In this document: positions 23,101-29,792 of the stretch, piece by piece | Numbering within the stretch: position 1 is the first letter of the stretch | Layout: every line of letters starts with the position of its first letter | IMG/VR virus record: IMGVR_UViG_3300005531_000238 | Span: 1 to 43,828 of that record | DNA length: 43,828 bases | Reading direction: 5' to 3' (one strand) | Origin: a virus | Made by a program: the position numbers and the translations under genes | The notes under the pieces: model-generated | Seen by the model: only the letters and a program-made list of their open reading frames with translations | Told to the model about the DNA's origin: nothing | Databases searched by the model: none

Positions 23101-24310
23101 GCTGGGTAAGATTGATCTGGAACTGGATGGCGCTCACCTTGGTCCAATCAATCTGCGTCACCATGCCCCGACTGAGCGCGGTTCCGTAGGGCGTGATGTT
23201 TGCCGGCATCGGTGGATCTCCAGGGACCATATCCACGTTGGTCATGGTGAACCTCCCCGCCACGATCTCAGTAAAGTGCGGAGTCGCAAGGGCCGTATTG
23301 AATTGCGCCTGAACGTCGTTCAACTGCGCCGTCAGGTCCGTGGTGTCGCTTCCGGCCGCGGCGGCGGCGTTGATCTGATTCTGGAGCGAAGAAATCTGGT
23401 TGATGAACTTGTCACAATCCACATTCCGCTTAATGCTGATCTGCGTCCAGGTGTTGGGTGCCAGATTCAGGCCGCCCACGTTGAGTTTCACCGCAACGAC
23501 CTGCTGCGACGGCCCTCCCGGATAATTTCCAGAAAAGATCAGAACGCTGAACGTGTCGATCGCCGCCGGATTGGTGCAGTAAAACCAGAAGGAATAGTAG
23601 TCGTTGTCGGCCGCGGGAATGCCTCCGGTAGTGTCCAGCGCGCTGCCCCGCTCGGTGTAAAGATTGTCGGTGACGACCCATAGCGCTGGATTCGCCGCGT
23701 TTACCTTGAGCGACGACGCGCCCTCCTGGAGGATGGCCGTATCGAAAGAAGCCGCGCCAGCCGGGAAGTTGTTGAAATTCCCGTTGCCATCCAGATAGCC
23801 GACGCTCAGGCCCGGAAACGTCACCGGATTTTGTCCAGGCGAGGTTTCGTTCCATCCTTCGACTCCTATCAGGTTGTTCGCAACGGACGCCACCATCGGG
23901 GCGGTCGTCGGCGGAGCGATGCCCCAATTCTGTACCGTCGATCCGGTGATGCGCAGTTGCCGAAGCCGGTTCATGAACCAGCCGGCTGCTTGGTAGAAAG
24001 CCACGCCAAGGGGATTTCCATCGAAGAAACCTGCCGCGATGGATGTTGGCGCTCCGGTTCCAGGCGTGTAAAACAGCCCGGTCCCGATGCCCGCGTAGCG
24101 GTCCGCTCCAGCGCGGGCGAGCGTATGAAAAACCCCACTCCCATAGCCAGCCCAGTAATTTATCGCGCCCTTGCGCGACCGCAATTCGCCGGCCTGATCG
24201 ACGCGCCAGTTGTCGAATTGCAGCGCCTCGCCATCGGCAAGCTTTTCGCCCGGCGGAAGCAGGTTCAGGCCGGAAGAGAGAATGCGTTGCTTTTCAGTTT
24301 TGGAGGCCAT
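20147..24310 (-). CDS. large beta-rich tail protein (nozzle/tubular type)
   Basis: A 1387-aa protein. The N-terminus (SGLNLLPPGEKLADGEALQF and NWRVDQAGELRSRKG) is the pattern of podovirus tail/DNA-stabilisation or nozzle-type proteins. The first 850 aa is a mixed beta structure including WLLPGDPANVD-like propeller strands. From about residue 930 there are at least four tandem modules of 105-115 aa sharing a VxIYxDLPG strand, a YG-FxVxVxPP strand and a LHGxA-xRxRxIG strand. The last 40 aa repeats a short Met-Pro-Val-Arg-x-Thr-Pro-Glu unit. Its place after the adaptor genes supports a distal tail role. No Shine-Dalgarno; GGCAATT lies 9 nt upstream. Confidence 0.65.
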   Translation of the reverse strand: MASKTEKQRILSSGLNLLPPGEKLADGEALQFDNWRVDQAGELRSRKGAINYWAGYGSGVFHTLARAGADRYAGIGTGLFYTPGTGAPTSIAAGFFDGNPLGVAFYQAAGWFMNRLRQLRITGSTVQNWGIAPPTTAPMVASVANNLIGVEGWNETSPGQNPVTFPGLSVGYLDGNGNFNNFPAGAASFDTAILQEGASSLKVNAANPALWVVTDNLYTERGSALDTTGGIPAADNDYYSFWFYCTNPAAIDTFSVLIFSGNYPGGPSQQVVAVKLNVGGLNLAPNTWTQISIKRNVDCDKFINQISSLQNQINAAAAAGSDTTDLTAQLNDVQAQFNTALATPHFTEIVAGRFTMTNVDMVPGDPPMPANITPYGTALSRGMVTQIDWTKVSAIQFQINLTQPCVFNLDIATFTTSGTLTGSGQYFVSFANAANEDSNLSPASSILTCQNASALLSGIAVSADPQVTQRWIWRTGFGSNQVLKVGTIADNTTTTFTDTMSVAAAQAINATAPADRDQPPAASGCMGPYFGKILAWSSAAHPARYWWTNSGEPWHFPGAGDVDGNWEDAGNDDDQLIAITNHNQYALMYKQRSLWLLPGDPANVDAQLIDTSIGLVGPRAVCNAGQIDYFMGPEGVYLRNQDYKAKISGVLDPIFKGDSVLLSTGTYLPPIDPVNIVNSVLEIVNDRLYVSYPEQGSTYPNVTLICQLPGQTAFGQIPSYRWSRMKLNLGSSTTGFTALKYEGAGNSLMAAVTASGAGQLWAIEQASTALDGANPIPLAWQSRFSDQGLPDNFKWYSDIVIDFQTSFGGFQPVSTLSVSIVYDNGTVLSLGTIASSNRTTQVFSLSSLNIQVEGATDEGLRAKNIAVQITGNATSTCIIYNVYVHWYPEERAASTIDSGFTDLGQPERVKQVDYLELYLTGAGQTIQRILSSDLPGNVLTQRDTNTFTAPLGRGNARMRLPSLIEGRNFRFTFTAQALNFQIHKLRVRQRVIGEYVDGTIGEYYESPDFIVDNNQVAEWKDLLLDYEVSGVGATVVIYSDLPGYGLAIRRTLNVPVESTRLPFLFQLEDGSLNLPYGRIFKVRVYPPSGGYIRLHGPAIIRSRAIGEWLDGTLGQFYLSPQFSVAPGRVGELKDFMLDYDASAAGGQVIIYTDLPGQSGLQAARTLSLPVQGATRQPYTFAGEDFNDVLAYGDLFQVKIVPPPTGILRLHGRASFRVRPIGVYFDGSQGEVWETQPLDLLGGTAIYREIVIVAQTGGAMTLEVETDLPNLNMAVVASIAVNTTLTTSGRAPVVSRLPGNTKGRLTKFRVQGNYPTRLFELKVLARRLGVNGGDWQWVNVPLPPTPDDFAQFNMPVRETPEAWNKMPMPVRTTPEEFTWIDLPVDAVE

Positions 24311-24319
24311 CCACTGAAA

Positions 24320-24326
24320 AATTGCC
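24320..24326 (-). promoter_or_regulatory. GGCAATT box before the 1387-aa tail gene
   Basis: GGCAATT ends 9 nt before the ATG at 24310, in a 15-bp spacer with no Shine-Dalgarno site. Confidence 0.5.
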
Positions 24327-24946
24327 TAGCGGGCTTCACCCCAATAGCCTTCGATGACCTGCTCCATCCAACCGGTCAGTTGCCGCAGCCACCCGGCGAC
24401 TTCCTGCATCTGCATCTTGGTTTCCTTGGCGCGCGCCTCCGCAATTGCGCTCAAGGTAAAGTATTCCCGGATGCACTGCGGAGCCGCCACAATCGGTGTC
24501 CCGCTGGCGATGGTCGGAGGGTACGCGTGCAGTACCAGGCCGATCGTCAGCCCGGAATTATTGGCGTCCGGAGCCGGATACACCGCGATTAGACCAAGTC
24601 CCTGAACGTTCTGCACAAAAGAAACCGGCTGTCCCTGCGTCGTCGGCCAACTCGCATCGAGATACTCCAGTTCCTCGACTGTGCGCGGCGAAAGGACAGT
24701 CCCATTGAGATCCGCCTGAATCGTCGCCACTTGACTCGCGGGCAGATTGTAGGTTCCCTGAGAGAACGAGGTGGTCAAAGATGTGTCGCGTGAAACGAAA
24801 ACGCCAGCCGTGCGCGCTAGCCGCTGCCCCGCCTCGTCGAACCACTGATACAGTTCCGTGGAGGTCCAGAAGACAAGATCAAGCCCGCTAGCAGCGTTAA
24901 GCTGCGGAATCACATCCAGGAGCGCCTGTGAACAGTCAACGCTCAT
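24326..24946 (-). CDS. head-tail adaptor-like protein, copy 3
   Basis: A 206-aa protein with the same order as the 242-aa and 394-aa proteins upstream. An N-terminal helix carries LYQWFDEAGQRLAR, a beta region holds TYNLPASQVATIQADL and LGLIAVYPAP, and C-terminal helices carry REYFTLSAIAEARAKETKMQ. This resembles podovirus adaptor/tail-tubular subunits that form a ring below the portal. The start has neither a Shine-Dalgarno nor a good GGCAATT box. It follows the permuted NlpC/P60 gene after 13 nt. Confidence 0.5.
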   Translation of the reverse strand: MSVDCSQALLDVIPQLNAASGLDLVFWTSTELYQWFDEAGQRLARTAGVFVSRDTSLTTSFSQGTYNLPASQVATIQADLNGTVLSPRTVEELEYLDASWPTTQGQPVSFVQNVQGLGLIAVYPAPDANNSGLTIGLVLHAYPPTIASGTPIVAAPQCIREYFTLSAIAEARAKETKMQMQEVAGWLRQLTGWMEQVIEGYWGEAR

Positions 24947-24959
24947 CGGTGGATTGGGA

Positions 24960-25418
24960 TCACGCCGTGATTCCCCGCTTGATCACCAGCTCATACAGGC
25001 CCATAGGGCTGGTGTTCCAAGGCTTCACTTCAGGCCAGCAGCCAAGGATCTTCTGAAGCGCCTCCGTGCAAATCTCCGAGCAGAAGCGGTCGTGATCGTC
25101 GTGCTCGCCGAAGGGCAGCACGAAACCAAGGATTCCCATCCAGTCGTAGGACTTGCTGCCGCATCCAGCGCAGAACGCCATCAGGTCTTCTTCTTGCGTG
25201 GAGCGCAGCGGCAGCATTTCGACCTCCCAGATTTTGTCGTCGAGAAGGTCGAGATGGGCGAAGCTTGTGCCGTTCGGCTGCCGCGAGCTGAAACACAGCG
25301 CATTACTGATCGGCCCGGAGAGGATCAACTCGACATGGACGAATGGGCCTCCAGTCTTCCATTCGATGACCTTATCCATCCATCCTCCGGTGTTTCGCTT
25401 GAACGCTAAGCCGGTCAC
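24960..25418 (-). CDS. circularly permuted NlpC/P60 (papain-like) peptidase
   Basis: A 152-aa protein with the order of permuted NlpC/P60 (YiiX/YaeF-like) enzymes: catalytic-type His28 in GPFVHVELIL first, then GTSF, a WEVEML strand, SYDWMGILGFVLPF, and catalytic-type Cys113 in DRFCSEICTEAL near the C-terminus. Such enzymes cut peptide bonds in cell wall stems or amide/ester bonds in lipids. In a tail gene cluster it may open the cell wall at entry or serve in lysis. GTG start at 25418 overlaps the previous stop (GTGA) and has GGAGGTGA upstream. Confidence 0.68.
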   Translation of the reverse strand: MTGLAFKRNTGGWMDKVIEWKTGGPFVHVELILSGPISNALCFSSRQPNGTSFAHLDLLDDKIWEVEMLPLRSTQEEDLMAFCAGCGSKSYDWMGILGFVLPFGEHDDHDRFCSEICTEALQKILGCWPEVKPWNTSPMGLYELVIKRGITA

Positions 25419-25783
25419 TCGATCACCTCCAGGTCGGAATCGCCCCAGCGCGTGATCGCCTCCCGGATCTCACGAGCCATGATGATGCAGCCGAAGGAAG
25501 CTTCTCCGGGATGGGCGATTTCATCGCCGTGGATCAGAAATCCGGAGCGGCCAAACATCTCGTTCTCCGGATCGGGCCGCAGCGGCAGCACATAAGGGCC
25601 ATGGGGGCCACCCTGAAGATCCTCCGGGCCGCCGATCCTGTACTTTCCCCGCGGGATAGGTCCGACGTTCGCTATGTTCTGAAAATCCGGGTCGTTTTTC
25701 CCGTCGCCGTGACCCGAGTACCCGGAGCCGATCAGGATGCCATTATGGAGCAGTGTTCCGGCGCGCTGGCTGTAGGTGAACAT
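25415..25783 (-). CDS. L,D-transpeptidase-like (DUF2778/Tlde1-type) peptidoglycan enzyme
   Basis: A 122-aa single-domain protein. TYSQRAGTLLHNG and GYSGHGDGKNDP, NVGPIPRGKYRI, a LPLRPDPENEMFGRSGF strand pair, IHGD (His85) and SFGCIIM (Cys99) follow the DUF2778 L,D-transpeptidase pattern known from Tlde1 type VI effectors. These can cut or exchange D-amino acids on tetrapeptide stems. No signal peptide is present. It overlaps the permuted NlpC/P60 gene by 4 nt, so the two are made as a pair. The start directly follows the previous TGA, and a GGCAATT box lies 10 nt upstream. Confidence 0.75.
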   Translation of the reverse strand: MFTYSQRAGTLLHNGILIGSGYSGHGDGKNDPDFQNIANVGPIPRGKYRIGGPEDLQGGPHGPYVLPLRPDPENEMFGRSGFLIHGDEIAHPGEASFGCIIMAREIREAITRWGDSDLEVIE

Positions 25784-26512
25784 TCATAAGAGGAATTGCC
25801 GGCTATTGCTTTGGCGAGCCGATTCCATGAGCAATGTGGAGCGATCGAAGCGCTTTAGTTCGATCGGTAGGTGGTCGTATCCCTGCTCTTTGTTGCGCGC
25901 TCGGACATAATCGCCGAGTTTTTGCGCGGCGTCTAGGAACCGATCCCAGAGCGGCATCACCTTGTGAAGCTCCTGGCCCCCTTCGCGACATCGCATCAGC
26001 GGTATTGCGCCATCGATCAGCACCGGGTGAAATTCCTCCGGTATCTCCGGAACCGCCATGGATAGCGCCATCGTGGTCGGGCAGCGCGCGTAAGTGACAT
26101 CCGCCTGTATCGTGCCTGTCGGTTGCTGATAAATCGCCAGCAGATCGAAACCCAGCAAAGAGTACCGCGTCACCGGACCGGGGCTGAGCGACCAACTGTT
26201 ATCGAGCGCCGCCAGATCGGAGAGCCGCGCCGGCGAAAGCTTTGCGCCCGACACTTCAGCGCCGCCGCCCGAGGCGAGCCGTATTCGAAGCGGCAAAAGC
26301 AAGTCGCTGAAAGTATTAAGCAGCGAGTAGAACGCCGTTCCCGCCGTAAAGGTCATTACTCCGGTGGTTTCAAGGCACAGCGTCATCAGGACGAAAATAC
26401 GCTGGGTCGCATTCAGCCACGCCACCGCGTCGGCGGCCGTGTAATACAACGGATTGGCGGTGTTCTCTCCCAACCGGTCAAGCAACCGGGTTTGCATGTC
26501 CCCAAACTGCAT
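25784..26512 (-). CDS. head-tail adaptor-like protein, copy 2
   Basis: A 242-aa protein, helical at both ends with a beta core. AADAVAWLNATQRIFVLMTL aligns in pattern with the LYQWFDEAGQRLAR helix of copy 3. TYARCPTTMALSM lies in the core, and the C-terminus has FHPVLIDGAIPLMRC and a helix pair before a positively charged tail. Likely part of the connector below the portal. ATG overlaps the upstream stop as TAATG. Confidence 0.5.
   Translation of the reverse strand: MQFGDMQTRLLDRLGENTANPLYYTAADAVAWLNATQRIFVLMTLCLETTGVMTFTAGTAFYSLLNTFSDLLLPLRIRLASGGGAEVSGAKLSPARLSDLAALDNSWSLSPGPVTRYSLLGFDLLAIYQQPTGTIQADVTYARCPTTMALSMAVPEIPEEFHPVLIDGAIPLMRCREGGQELHKVMPLWDRFLDAAQKLGDYVRARNKEQGYDHLPIELKRFDRSTLLMESARQSNSRQFLL
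25794..25800 (-). promoter_or_regulatory. GGCAATT box before the L,D-transpeptidase-like gene
   Basis: GGCAATT ends 10 nt before the ATG at 25783. It lies inside the 3' end of the upstream coding region. Confidence 0.5.
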
Positions 26513-27696
26513 TATCCCGGAAACCCTTCATGCCACGGACCGCGATGCCACCGCGGCGGCTTGCGCCCGACGTACTCTTCAGAGAGTCGCAACCCCTTCG
26601 GGCCGCGCTGCGCAGCATTGATCCGCGCCATGGTCGCGAGCAGCCGGTCAAAATCTCCACGGTGCGCCGCGGCAGCCGCCAGGTACGCCGAAGCCGCTTG
26701 CGGATTCGAGCTGGCCCGCCACTGATCGATCTTAGCCATTACGCCTTCGGTGATCGCCGCGGGCCGCGCCCACGGAAGCAGGCTGGCGCTCGTTTGAAGT
26801 GGGTCGAGATCGGCAGGGTCATACACGTAATCGACCTCGAATGAAAGCAGGTTACCCGCGCTGTCCGGCGTATCCGGGATTGGGTAAAATTCAATCTGCA
26901 ACGTAGGAGGATCGTTCTGGTCATCCCAGGTCGCGGCCGCCATCGTCGGGTTTCCGTACGCGAGGCGTCCGGCCGCCCGCCGGTCCAACTCCCCTGGCGT
27001 GATCAGCTCGAGCGGATAGCCGCCCTGATGCAGCGCCTTCACTCCCCGAAGGATGCGACAGCCATCAGGAAGCGAGAAAACCGCTTGATCGATCCGGTAA
27101 CTCAGACCGGAACTGCCACCCACTTGGGTGATGTTGATCGTCAATCCAACGCCGCTCCCACCCGTCGTTGCCACGCCATTCGCGACCGAATAATTATTTC
27201 CGTCGTTTTCGAGGCTGTAGCTGGTCACGCCGCCGGATTGGCTGACGCTAAGAACGATGCCGCTCGCCTGCCCGTTTCCGCCGCCGCTGATCCAGAACTG
27301 ATCGCCAACGACGTAGCCCACACCGGCCGCGCCCACGCCACTCGCGGCGATCGATTGCGTGCTTGATTCGTAGTTCCGGTCGAGCGTAGCATGGGTCGCA
27401 TCGACGAAGGTGAACGTGTACCACTCCGTGGTGTCGTTAATCCGTATCATCCTCCCGGTCATATCGGCGGTCCACGCCGTGCCGGTTCCCACAATCGAGG
27501 CGATGCCCTGCTGCACCGCGACCGTGCCAATCGCGTAAGACTGGGGCGGCTGAACAATGCTCTGGGCCTCCAGGCGCTTCCACGGCAGCGAATCGAGCAT
27601 TTCCGTGTAAACGTCCTGAATCCAGCCGTCGATCAGTTCGCGCGACACGCCGGGAGCCATCTGCGAGATGCGAAGCCGGATCTGGCCGTAGTTCAT
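26512..27696 (-). CDS. head-tail adaptor-like protein with inserted domain, copy 1
   Basis: A 394-aa protein. The N-terminus (YGQIRLRISQMAPGVSRELI, then DGWIQDVYTEMLDSLPWKRL) is the helical start of podovirus adaptor or tail-tubular-A-like proteins. A Gly/Ser/Val-rich beta insertion (about 60-205) follows, then the core with FSLPDGCRILRGVKAL, a FEVDYVYDP strand and C-terminal helices (AASAYLAAAAAHRGDFDRLL). It is longer than copies 2 and 3 because of the insertion. Upstream spacing from the 692-aa spike gene is 17 bp. A GGCAACT box lies 10 nt before the start, overlapping a 12-bp palindrome. Confidence 0.55.
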   Translation of the reverse strand: MNYGQIRLRISQMAPGVSRELIDGWIQDVYTEMLDSLPWKRLEAQSIVQPPQSYAIGTVAVQQGIASIVGTGTAWTADMTGRMIRINDTTEWYTFTFVDATHATLDRNYESSTQSIAASGVGAAGVGYVVGDQFWISGGGNGQASGIVLSVSQSGGVTSYSLENDGNNYSVANGVATTGGSGVGLTINITQVGGSSGLSYRIDQAVFSLPDGCRILRGVKALHQGGYPLELITPGELDRRAAGRLAYGNPTMAAATWDDQNDPPTLQIEFYPIPDTPDSAGNLLSFEVDYVYDPADLDPLQTSASLLPWARPAAITEGVMAKIDQWRASSNPQAASAYLAAAAAHRGDFDRLLATMARINAAQRGPKGLRLSEEYVGRKPPRWHRGPWHEGFPG

Positions 27697-27706
27697 CTAA
27701 CTGTAC

Positions 27707-27713
27707 AGTTGCC
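27707..27713 (-). promoter_or_regulatory. GGCAACT box before the 394-aa adaptor gene
   Basis: GGCAACT ends 10 nt before the ATG at 27696 and overlaps the perfect palindrome AACTGTACAGTT (27699-27710). No Shine-Dalgarno site. Confidence 0.45.
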
Positions 27714-29792
27714 TCAATGCCCGCTGCGCCAGCGGACGTAATCAAAGCTCCAGCGATAGAGCTGGCTGAATTCCTTGCCGCTCGAGGTCGAGTTATCGAA
27801 GGCGTGGCTGAAGAGATCGTCGCCGTCGGCTTGGTATGTGCCACATCCTCCGCAGAGACGCCAATACCACGCCCAGGCCGGGGCGTAAAGGTTGTTCAGA
27901 ACCTTAGTCGTATTTGAAATGCCCTGCGCGCCGGTACCGCACAGCGAGCTGTTGGCCGAGCCGAACCAGTAGGAGTTCAGCGAGCAGCCGGGGCCATCCG
28001 GCCCGGTGTTGTAGAACAGCGTGTGGTTGGTCGAATCGTACCAGTTTGCCTTGAGATCATCGATCTCGCGCTTCACCACGTACGGAATTCGCGGATCGTG
28101 CGTGATCTGCCAGCGCTGAATCAGCGCCTCCATCGCCAGGCCGTCCATGAAGGGCTGCTTGGCGAAGAGCCGCGCGTTGATTCCGTCCACATCCTCGCTC
28201 AGAATCTCCAGGAGCATCGTGGTGGTGCGCTCGGCCAGATCGACCGACGTTCCCGAAGCCGCAGGACCGAACTGCGGAAATGCCCCGCCGGTCCAGTACA
28301 CGCGCGGATATCCGGCCAGCTCGAGCACGTTATAAACCTTGAGCGCGTAAGCGGTCTCGCGCACGTAAGTTGGATCGACCAGGCCGCCGCCTTTCACATA
28401 ACCGCCGCCGCCATACGGCTGGCCCGGCAGCGAAACCGCGAAGGAGGCTAATGCAGTCATGTTGCGCGAATCTCCGGTAGCCACCGCGGCCATCGCCAAG
28501 CCATCGGGAAAAACTGTGTATCCGGACTGCGATCCGGACAAACCAAGCGTCGATAAAAACGGAAAACTATACGCGACTCCCGTCTGCGTTCCGGCCGAGC
28601 TTGTAAGCGTCAGATGCGTCGCGTCGGTCCACGATGCGATCGTGTAATTCACGCTATTGATAGTAATCTGGCCGCTGCTGGTGTTGGCGAATTGATCGCC
28701 GGAAACCAACGTCACCGTCGTGCCGTTGGTATTCACCACACCCGACGTTCCGATGCTATAGAAACGCGCAATCGACTGCGCGTCGGTGATCCAGGATGAA
28801 TCGCCCGTGTACGCCGCGATATTGGTGTCGGAGCGGATGCCGTCGTAATAACAGCGCGTGCCGTCACATCCTCCCATTGGGAAGCTGTGCGCCCTCCAAT
28901 ACGCGCCGCCGCCCGTCGGCGAACCATTGCATCCGGTACCGGTCATGCAACTCCGCCAGGTAGCCAAGCCGGGAATCGCTGGATAGCTGGCCGGATCCTG
29001 ATTGGTCGCGACCGGAGATATTTGCACGACGTTGATCGGAAAAGTGAACGTGCTGCTCGCGCCGCCGCCGGTTCGCACCGTGGACACCGTGAAAGAGAGT
29101 GTGAACGCGCCCGAAGCCGTCGCCGGAACGCTCAACTGAACGTAAATCACGTCGTTTGCGTATTGAAAAAACGGAGTGCCAGAAGATGTGGCTGCCGGTC
29201 CCACAATCCCGCCGTTCAACGCCTGCCAATATGCGACTGCGGTTCCCGCCGGGTATCCGCTCACGCTCGACAGATACGCCGTAGTCGGTTGATCCATGAT
29301 CATCGAGAGCTGCCCGGTGCCGTTCGAGGTGAAGGTCTGCTGCGTCGCCGCGCACGTAGATCCTTGGGCGAGAGTGAAGCTGTTGCCAACGATGTTGCAG
29401 AGGTGATAATACGCCACGCCTCCGCCATACACCGAGCACATACTAGAGCCAGAGGCGCACTGCGTTGACGCTGGCATCGTGCCTGAGCTGACAATGCCCA
29501 CACCTTGCAGCGTTCCGACATTCCACAAAGTCAAAGTTTCAGTGCCCGTCGGTGTATATCCTCCGGAACCGGTGGTACAGGTGTTAGTCGTGTGGTCGCA
29601 AGTGATGTCCACCGCATAGTGAAGCTGAAGCGAGTAATACGTGTCGTAGCCGGAGAACACGGTGGCGGGGCCCCAAAATCCACCATAGCCAGCGGTGAGC
29701 GACGACGAACCCCAAGCGACAACCGGGTACGGCGTGTTGCCGTTGCCGAGAGCCAGCACGGCGAACGCGACTAGCGTGATCAGGCGCTTCAT
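27714..29792 (-). CDS. putative tailspike/depolymerase with Sec signal peptide
   Basis: A 692-aa protein. MKRLITLVAFAVLALGNG is a signal peptide. The first half is Gly/Ser/Thr-rich beta structure with several Cys (CDHTTNTC, CASGSSMC, CNGS, CDGTRCYYDG). From about residue 430 the sequence becomes helical with paired helices (YVRETAYALKVYNVLELAGY, LAERTTTMLLEILSED, FMDGLAMEALIQRW, HDPRIPYVVKREIDDLKANW), like an (alpha/alpha) barrel of polysaccharide-active enzymes. This could be a capsule- or exopolysaccharide-degrading spike; no catalytic residue can be named with confidence. Its start overlaps the previous stop (ATGA). Confidence 0.6.
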   Translation of the reverse strand: MKRLITLVAFAVLALGNGNTPYPVVAWGSSSLTAGYGGFWGPATVFSGYDTYYSLQLHYAVDITCDHTTNTCTTGSGGYTPTGTETLTLWNVGTLQGVGIVSSGTMPASTQCASGSSMCSVYGGGVAYYHLCNIVGNSFTLAQGSTCAATQQTFTSNGTGQLSMIMDQPTTAYLSSVSGYPAGTAVAYWQALNGGIVGPAATSSGTPFFQYANDVIYVQLSVPATASGAFTLSFTVSTVRTGGGASSTFTFPINVVQISPVATNQDPASYPAIPGLATWRSCMTGTGCNGSPTGGGAYWRAHSFPMGGCDGTRCYYDGIRSDTNIAAYTGDSSWITDAQSIARFYSIGTSGVVNTNGTTVTLVSGDQFANTSSGQITINSVNYTIASWTDATHLTLTSSAGTQTGVAYSFPFLSTLGLSGSQSGYTVFPDGLAMAAVATGDSRNMTALASFAVSLPGQPYGGGGYVKGGGLVDPTYVRETAYALKVYNVLELAGYPRVYWTGGAFPQFGPAASGTSVDLAERTTTMLLEILSEDVDGINARLFAKQPFMDGLAMEALIQRWQITHDPRIPYVVKREIDDLKANWYDSTNHTLFYNTGPDGPGCSLNSYWFGSANSSLCGTGAQGISNTTKVLNNLYAPAWAWYWRLCGGCGTYQADGDDLFSHAFDNSTSSGKEFSQLYRWSFDYVRWRSGH

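Noticed and set aside
22034-23683. Long plus-strand open frame of 549 codons
   Set aside because: Antisense shadow of the 1387-aa tail gene, Arg-rich with no fold features, typical of GC-rich DNA.
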